DNA of 9,137 nucleotides from JAFDVL01 sp043736395 (lineage in GTDB: Bacteria > Acidobacteriota > Blastocatellia > RBC074): contig JAYTCQ010000240.1 of assembly GCA_043736395.1 (NCBI GenBank), positions 1 to 9,137 of the forward strand. Reading direction: 5' to 3'. Within the stretch, counting starts at the first letter, position 1. Every line of letters begins with the position of its first letter. Positions 5,900 to 9,137 of the stretch are shown here, piece after piece. A program made the position numbers and the translations under genes. The notes beneath the pieces were generated by a model. The model was not told the origin of the DNA. It searched no databases and saw nothing but the letters and a program-made list of their open reading frames with translations.

Positions 5900-5996
5900 A
5901 TTTATATCTCAACGCAAGGGTTCAAAGGTTCAAGGGGACAAAGAAAACAATGACAATTTTGTATCCCTTTGTTCCCATGCCCCTTTTCTGTAAATA
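5900..5996. repeat. intergenic spacer with 8-bp direct units and a hairpin
   Basis: This 97-bp spacer lies between the DUF1553 and DUF1501 genes. Positions 5916-5939 divide into three 8-bp units (aagggttc, aaaggttc, aaggggac). ggggacaaag (5934-5943) pairs with ctttgttccc (5967-5976), ten pairs with one G-U, around a 23-nt loop. No T-run on the minus strand marks a strong terminator, so read-through to DUF1501 is likely. The stem could modulate expression or processing of the shared transcript. Confidence 0.6.
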
Positions 5997-8468
5997 TTAC
6001 GGCCAAAAAACGTCTTCATTCGTCGCCAACAACACCTGTGCAAATTGTTCTACACTAGCGTTGCTTAAATAATTCAGCGCAAACTTATTATCCGCTGCAC
6101 TCGGTTCGCGCGACAAAATTTTGCGATATAAAATTTTCACACGAGCAGTATTATCGACTTCCGCCTCGACGGATTTCGCCAGTGTAGTACTTAAATTTTT
6201 AATGAACGGAGAATTCAAAACAAATAATTCCTGCAACGGCGTAATCGTCATGCCCCGCGCAGGGCTGTGCTGGAATGGATTTGGAAAATCGTAGAGCTTC
6301 AAAAGATCACTCGTTTTTCCACGATTAATTTTGCCGTAAACCGCTCGACGTACATTTTCCGATGAATCCAAATCCTGCGAAGGCCCATACATTTCCAATT
6401 TCAAAATTCCCGCCGAATTCAATAAAGAATCTCGCAAACTTTCGGCGTCCATTCGGCGAGGATTCATTCGCCATAAAAGAAAATTTCCTTCGTCAATTGC
6501 AGCGGCTTCGGCTCTGGGCTTGCTCGCCTGACGATAGGTGGAAGACAACATAATTTCACGATGCAGCCATTTCATTGACCAACCATTCGAGACAAATCTG
6601 GCGGCTAAATCATCCAGCAATTCCGGATGCGTAGGCTTATCGCCGCGATCTCCAAAATCGCTGGGCGTGCGCACCAGATGCTTGCCGAAGTGCCATCCCC
6701 AAACGCGATTGACAATCACGCGAGCGGAGAGCGGCGCAGCATCGGTCAGGATTTTTTCAGCTAATTCCAAACGTCCTGAACCGCGCTTGAAAACTTCGTT
6801 CGGATTTTTCGTGAGAACCGTCAGAAAATGGCGCGGTACAATCTCACCTGGCGCAGAAGAATTTCCACGCCCAAACACAGGCAAATCACGCGCAGCTCCG
6901 GGCTTGATAATTAAAGGTGTGTAATCGGAATATGAACCGTCTGAATCCATCGCTGCATCATGAACCGCATTAATAAATGGTCCCTTCGCTTCCTCTGCGG
7001 CGCGCTTGGCAGCAGCAGCAGCAACTACTGCCGGATCAGGTTTAGCTTTGCCAGCATTGGGTTCTCTTCTAGCGGCTCCAATTTTGATGACGGAATCGGC
7101 AAGCTCTGGATAGTGCTCTTGCATCCCCTTCATTTCTTCTTTCAGCTTTGCCATTTCTACACGGCATTCTTCGGCTTTAGGCTTGGCAATGGACTGATCC
7201 AGTGTTCTTTCTTCCGTCAAAAATCCCAACAATCCATTCAATTCTGAAACGCGATGGCGTGCGGATAAATATTTGGTTTCAAGATTTGGATCAATCTCAC
7301 GCAGCGGTCGAATCGCAGGTGAAGTCGAAGCAAAAACTCCGGCGAGCGCGTAATAATCCTTCTGTGAAATCGGATCGAATTTATGGTCATGGCAGCGCGC
7401 GCAAGCTACGGATAATCCGAGCATTCCTCGACCAACAGCGTCAACGCGTTCGTCCCATTCTTCGAGCAATAAATTGTCAATCAACTCTTTCGATAATTTT
7501 TTTTCTTTCCATTCTGACGGCGACATTCCCAAATATCCAAGCGCACGCAAATCGTTACGCGACGTGCCAGGCATTAAATCAGCTGCGAGCTGCTGCTTGA
7601 TAAATTTGTCGTAGGGCAAATCATTATTGACAGATTCAATCACCCAGTCCCGATAGCGCCAAGCCCACGGGTACGCCTGCCGATTGCCGCCAGTGTCGCC
7701 ATTTTCGCCATAACGCGCTACGTCCAACCAATGCCGTCCCCAGCGTTCGCCATAACGTGGACTCGCGAGCAAATTTTCAATCAGTTTTTCGTAGCGTTTC
7801 GGGTCTTTGTCGTTGGCAAATTTTTCAATTTCCTCGTAGGAAGGTTTTAATCCCGTGAGGTCAAGAGACACCCGTATAATAAGGGTTCGCGCGTCGGCTT
7901 CAATTGAAGGTTTGATTTTGTTTTGCTCAAGTTGCGCCAGAATAAATCCATCAATTTTCGTCTTCCCCCACGAACCTTGTTTGACGGATGGAGCTGACTT
8001 TCCAACTAACGGCTGAAATGACCACCATTGCTTGCCTTTGGCAAAATCTATTCCACTGACTTTGGTCGCTACGATGGGATTTTCTACTCGCGGATCAGGC
8101 GCGCCCATTGCGATCCACTTCTCAAAATCCGCTATCACTGCATCTGACAATTTATCGCCCGGAGGCATTTTCAAGTTTAAATCGCGCTGCGTGATCGCTC
8201 TCAATAACAGGCTTTGTTGTGGGTTGCCAGGAACAAGAGCAGCGCCTGAAACACCGCCTTTAAGCAATCCGGCCTTGGTGTCGAGCACGAGGCCGCCTTT
8301 GGGCGACTTCATACTTGAAGCGTGACAGCTATAACAATTGTCAGCTAAAACGGGGCGAATTTTCTTTTCGAAAAATTCAACGCCATCTGATTGGGCGTTG
8401 AGCTGTCCTGCGATCAGCGGCAGGAAAAATAACAGCAGGAAGGTGAGCTTAAACTTTGAGCAGGACAT
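5997..8468 (-). CDS. DUF1549/DUF1553 (PSD1) c-type cytochrome family protein
   Basis: 823 residues. Residues 1-25 are a Sec signal peptide. A planctomycete-type cytochrome c domain follows (about 30-125), with haem motif CYSCH (45-49) and a likely distal ligand in KMPPG (Met101). The DUF1549 domain (about 170-385) holds a second CxxCH in CARCHDHKFDP (356-366). DUF1553 occupies about 560-820, with NRVWGWHFGKHLVRTPSDFG, STYRQAS and MNPRRMDAESLRDSLL. Between them (about 405-500) is a charged, probably coiled-coil stretch ending in an Ala-rich low-complexity segment. The family is exported and usually sits beside a DUF1501 gene, as here; its reaction is unproven, and haem-dependent redox work on a large substrate is inferred. 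A strong GAGGAG lies 5 nt before the ATG. The gene is probably first in the pair's operon. Confidence 0.97.
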   Translation of the reverse strand: MSCSKFKLTFLLLFFLPLIAGQLNAQSDGVEFFEKKIRPVLADNCYSCHASSMKSPKGGLVLDTKAGLLKGGVSGAALVPGNPQQSLLLRAITQRDLNLKMPPGDKLSDAVIADFEKWIAMGAPDPRVENPIVATKVSGIDFAKGKQWWSFQPLVGKSAPSVKQGSWGKTKIDGFILAQLEQNKIKPSIEADARTLIIRVSLDLTGLKPSYEEIEKFANDKDPKRYEKLIENLLASPRYGERWGRHWLDVARYGENGDTGGNRQAYPWAWRYRDWVIESVNNDLPYDKFIKQQLAADLMPGTSRNDLRALGYLGMSPSEWKEKKLSKELIDNLLLEEWDERVDAVGRGMLGLSVACARCHDHKFDPISQKDYYALAGVFASTSPAIRPLREIDPNLETKYLSARHRVSELNGLLGFLTEERTLDQSIAKPKAEECRVEMAKLKEEMKGMQEHYPELADSVIKIGAARREPNAGKAKPDPAVVAAAAAKRAAEEAKGPFINAVHDAAMDSDGSYSDYTPLIIKPGAARDLPVFGRGNSSAPGEIVPRHFLTVLTKNPNEVFKRGSGRLELAEKILTDAAPLSARVIVNRVWGWHFGKHLVRTPSDFGDRGDKPTHPELLDDLAARFVSNGWSMKWLHREIMLSSTYRQASKPRAEAAAIDEGNFLLWRMNPRRMDAESLRDSLLNSAGILKLEMYGPSQDLDSSENVRRAVYGKINRGKTSDLLKLYDFPNPFQHSPARGMTITPLQELFVLNSPFIKNLSTTLAKSVEAEVDNTARVKILYRKILSREPSAADNKFALNYLSNASVEQFAQVLLATNEDVFWP
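7009..7023. repeat. GCA trinucleotide run
   Basis: Five perfect gca copies on the plus strand form part of the Ala-rich stretch VVAAAAAKRAAEEAK (481-495) of the DUF1553 protein, just before DUF1553-type sequence resumes. It is short, in frame, and could vary in length by slippage without breaking the gene. Confidence 0.7.
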
Positions 8469-8473
8469 TATTT

Positions 8474-8479
8474 CTCCTC
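8474..8479 (-). promoter_or_regulatory. strong ribosome binding site of the DUF1553-family gene
   Basis: GAGGAG on the minus strand lies 5 nt before the ATG at 8468. It sits inside the 41-bp gap after the MCE gene, so the short gap can hold a translation start but leaves little room for a separate promoter. Confidence 0.75.
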
Positions 8480-8509
8480 AGCCAGATGGCGAGATTAATT
8501 ATCAGTTCA

Positions 8510-9137
8510 TCAAAACACTTTCACTTTTATATCTAAATATTTCTTGGGGTTCTGGCGAACATCATATAACAACTTCGTCATTTCAGCAGTAGTATCATTG
8601 AGGTTTTTGTATAATGTTTCATCTTTTAGTAATTTTCCGGCAGTGCCTTCACCTTTTTCTAAATTGGCGGCGATATTTTTGAAGGAGGCGATAGATTCAC
8701 GCACTTCCTGATAAAGCAGGTCTTCATTGAGTAACTTACCGACTGTACCTTCGCCCTTTTCTACTCTGGCAATGATCCCTTCGAGCTTTTGCGTGGCAGA
8801 ATCAAACTTAGTCATTAAGTTATTCGCGCGGTTATAAATTTCGTCATCATTTAGTAACTTACCAACAGTACCCTTACCTGATCTGACTTCCGCTAACTGT
8901 CCTTTGATCTGATCAGAAACGCCCCTGAACTGAATGAGCAAGTCATTTGCCTGATTATAAATCGCTGGATCACTTATCAGTTTTCCGGCTGTGCCGTTTC
9001 CTTTTTTGATTGATGAAATTAAAGTCTCAGCCTGTAAGACAGCCTTGTTGAGATTTATATAAATCGTATCATCTTTCAAGAACCTGCCCACGCTTCCTTC
9101 GCCGGCTTTGATATTCGCGGTGACATCTTTAATGTTT
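8510..9137 (-). CDS. MCE/MlaD-type lipid-transport protein, C-terminal part (5' end outside window)
   Basis: The frame is open from the right edge to the stop at 8510, giving 208 visible codons. A GTG at 9091 is internal (the frame continues upstream as IKAGEGSV), not the true start. The visible part is a tail of five repeats: a G-x-G-[TS]-[AV]-G-[KR]-[LF] motif, an acidic patch and a tyrosine (GEGTVGKLLNEDLLY and kin), each followed by a helix of about 20-25 residues. Motif-to-motif spacing is 34, 41, 41 and 35 residues. It ends QNPKKYLDIKVKVF, a usual MCE ending. Family members are periplasmic, inner-membrane-anchored substrate-binding subunits of ABC lipid transporters (MlaD-like), acting with permease and ATPase subunits expected upstream beyond the window. 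The MCE domain itself is not visible, so assignment rests on the repeat tail. Confidence 0.88.
   Translation of the reverse strand, partial: NIKDVTANIKAGEGSVGRFLKDDTIYINLNKAVLQAETLISSIKKGNGTAGKLISDPAIYNQANDLLIQFRGVSDQIKGQLAEVRSGKGTVGKLLNDDEIYNRANNLMTKFDSATQKLEGIIARVEKGEGTVGKLLNEDLLYQEVRESIASFKNIAANLEKGEGTAGKLLKDETLYKNLNDTTAEMTKLLYDVRQNPKKYLDIKVKVF

Overview
The window is ordinary bacterial chromosome, dense with genes. No rRNA, tRNA, complete insertion sequence or CRISPR array is visible. All genes but one are on the minus strand. The best taxonomic clue is the adjacent pair of a DUF1549/DUF1553 cytochrome-type protein and a Tat-exported DUF1501 protein. Such pairs are typical of Planctomycetota, Verrucomicrobiota and Acidobacteriota. 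The middling base composition, the MCE protein with GxGTxGKLL repeats and the many short palindromic and 7-bp-periodic repeats make me lean towards Acidobacteriota (Blastocatellia-like). That is an inference, not proof.

Layout from left to right. (1) Positions 1-1148 hold a PLP-dependent class I/II aminotransferase, cut by the window edge. Its start overlaps the stop of a small helix-turn-helix protein (1145-1384) as ATGA. (2) Positions 1385-2008 have no convincing protein gene but contain several structures: an inverted array of 7-bp units (1458-1517), a spaced direct repeat (1540-1587), a candidate structured RNA (about 1629-1799) with a 16-nt stem, and a near-perfect 33-bp hairpin (1911-1986) just before the next gene. 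(3) The only plus-strand gene, 2009-2851, is an exported alpha/beta-hydrolase with a full catalytic triad. Its stop codon directly abuts that of the convergent gene. (4) On the minus strand, 4335 to 2852, lie a membrane-anchored DUF2459 protein and then a GTG-started ferredoxin-like protein with an unrecognised C-terminal half. They are 29 bp apart and probably one transcript. (5) A 27-bp-arm inverted repeat (4427-4502) separates them from the next block.

(6) The DUF1549/DUF1553 protein (8468 to 5997) and the DUF1501 protein (5899 to 4517) form one likely operon. The first is Sec-exported with two CxxCH haem motifs; the second carries a twin-arginine signal. They probably work together outside the cytoplasm, but the substrate is unknown. 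(7) At the right edge, 8510 to beyond 9137, is the C-terminal part of an MCE/MlaD-type lipid-transport protein with five GxGTxGKLL repeats.

The most unusual material is non-coding or repeat-derived: the candidate RNA at 1629-1799, and two different 7-bp-periodic arrays. One of these arrays is intergenic with arms that differ by exactly one unit. The other lies inside the DUF1501 reading frame, just after its signal peptide. No new defence or metabolic system can be claimed from this window.
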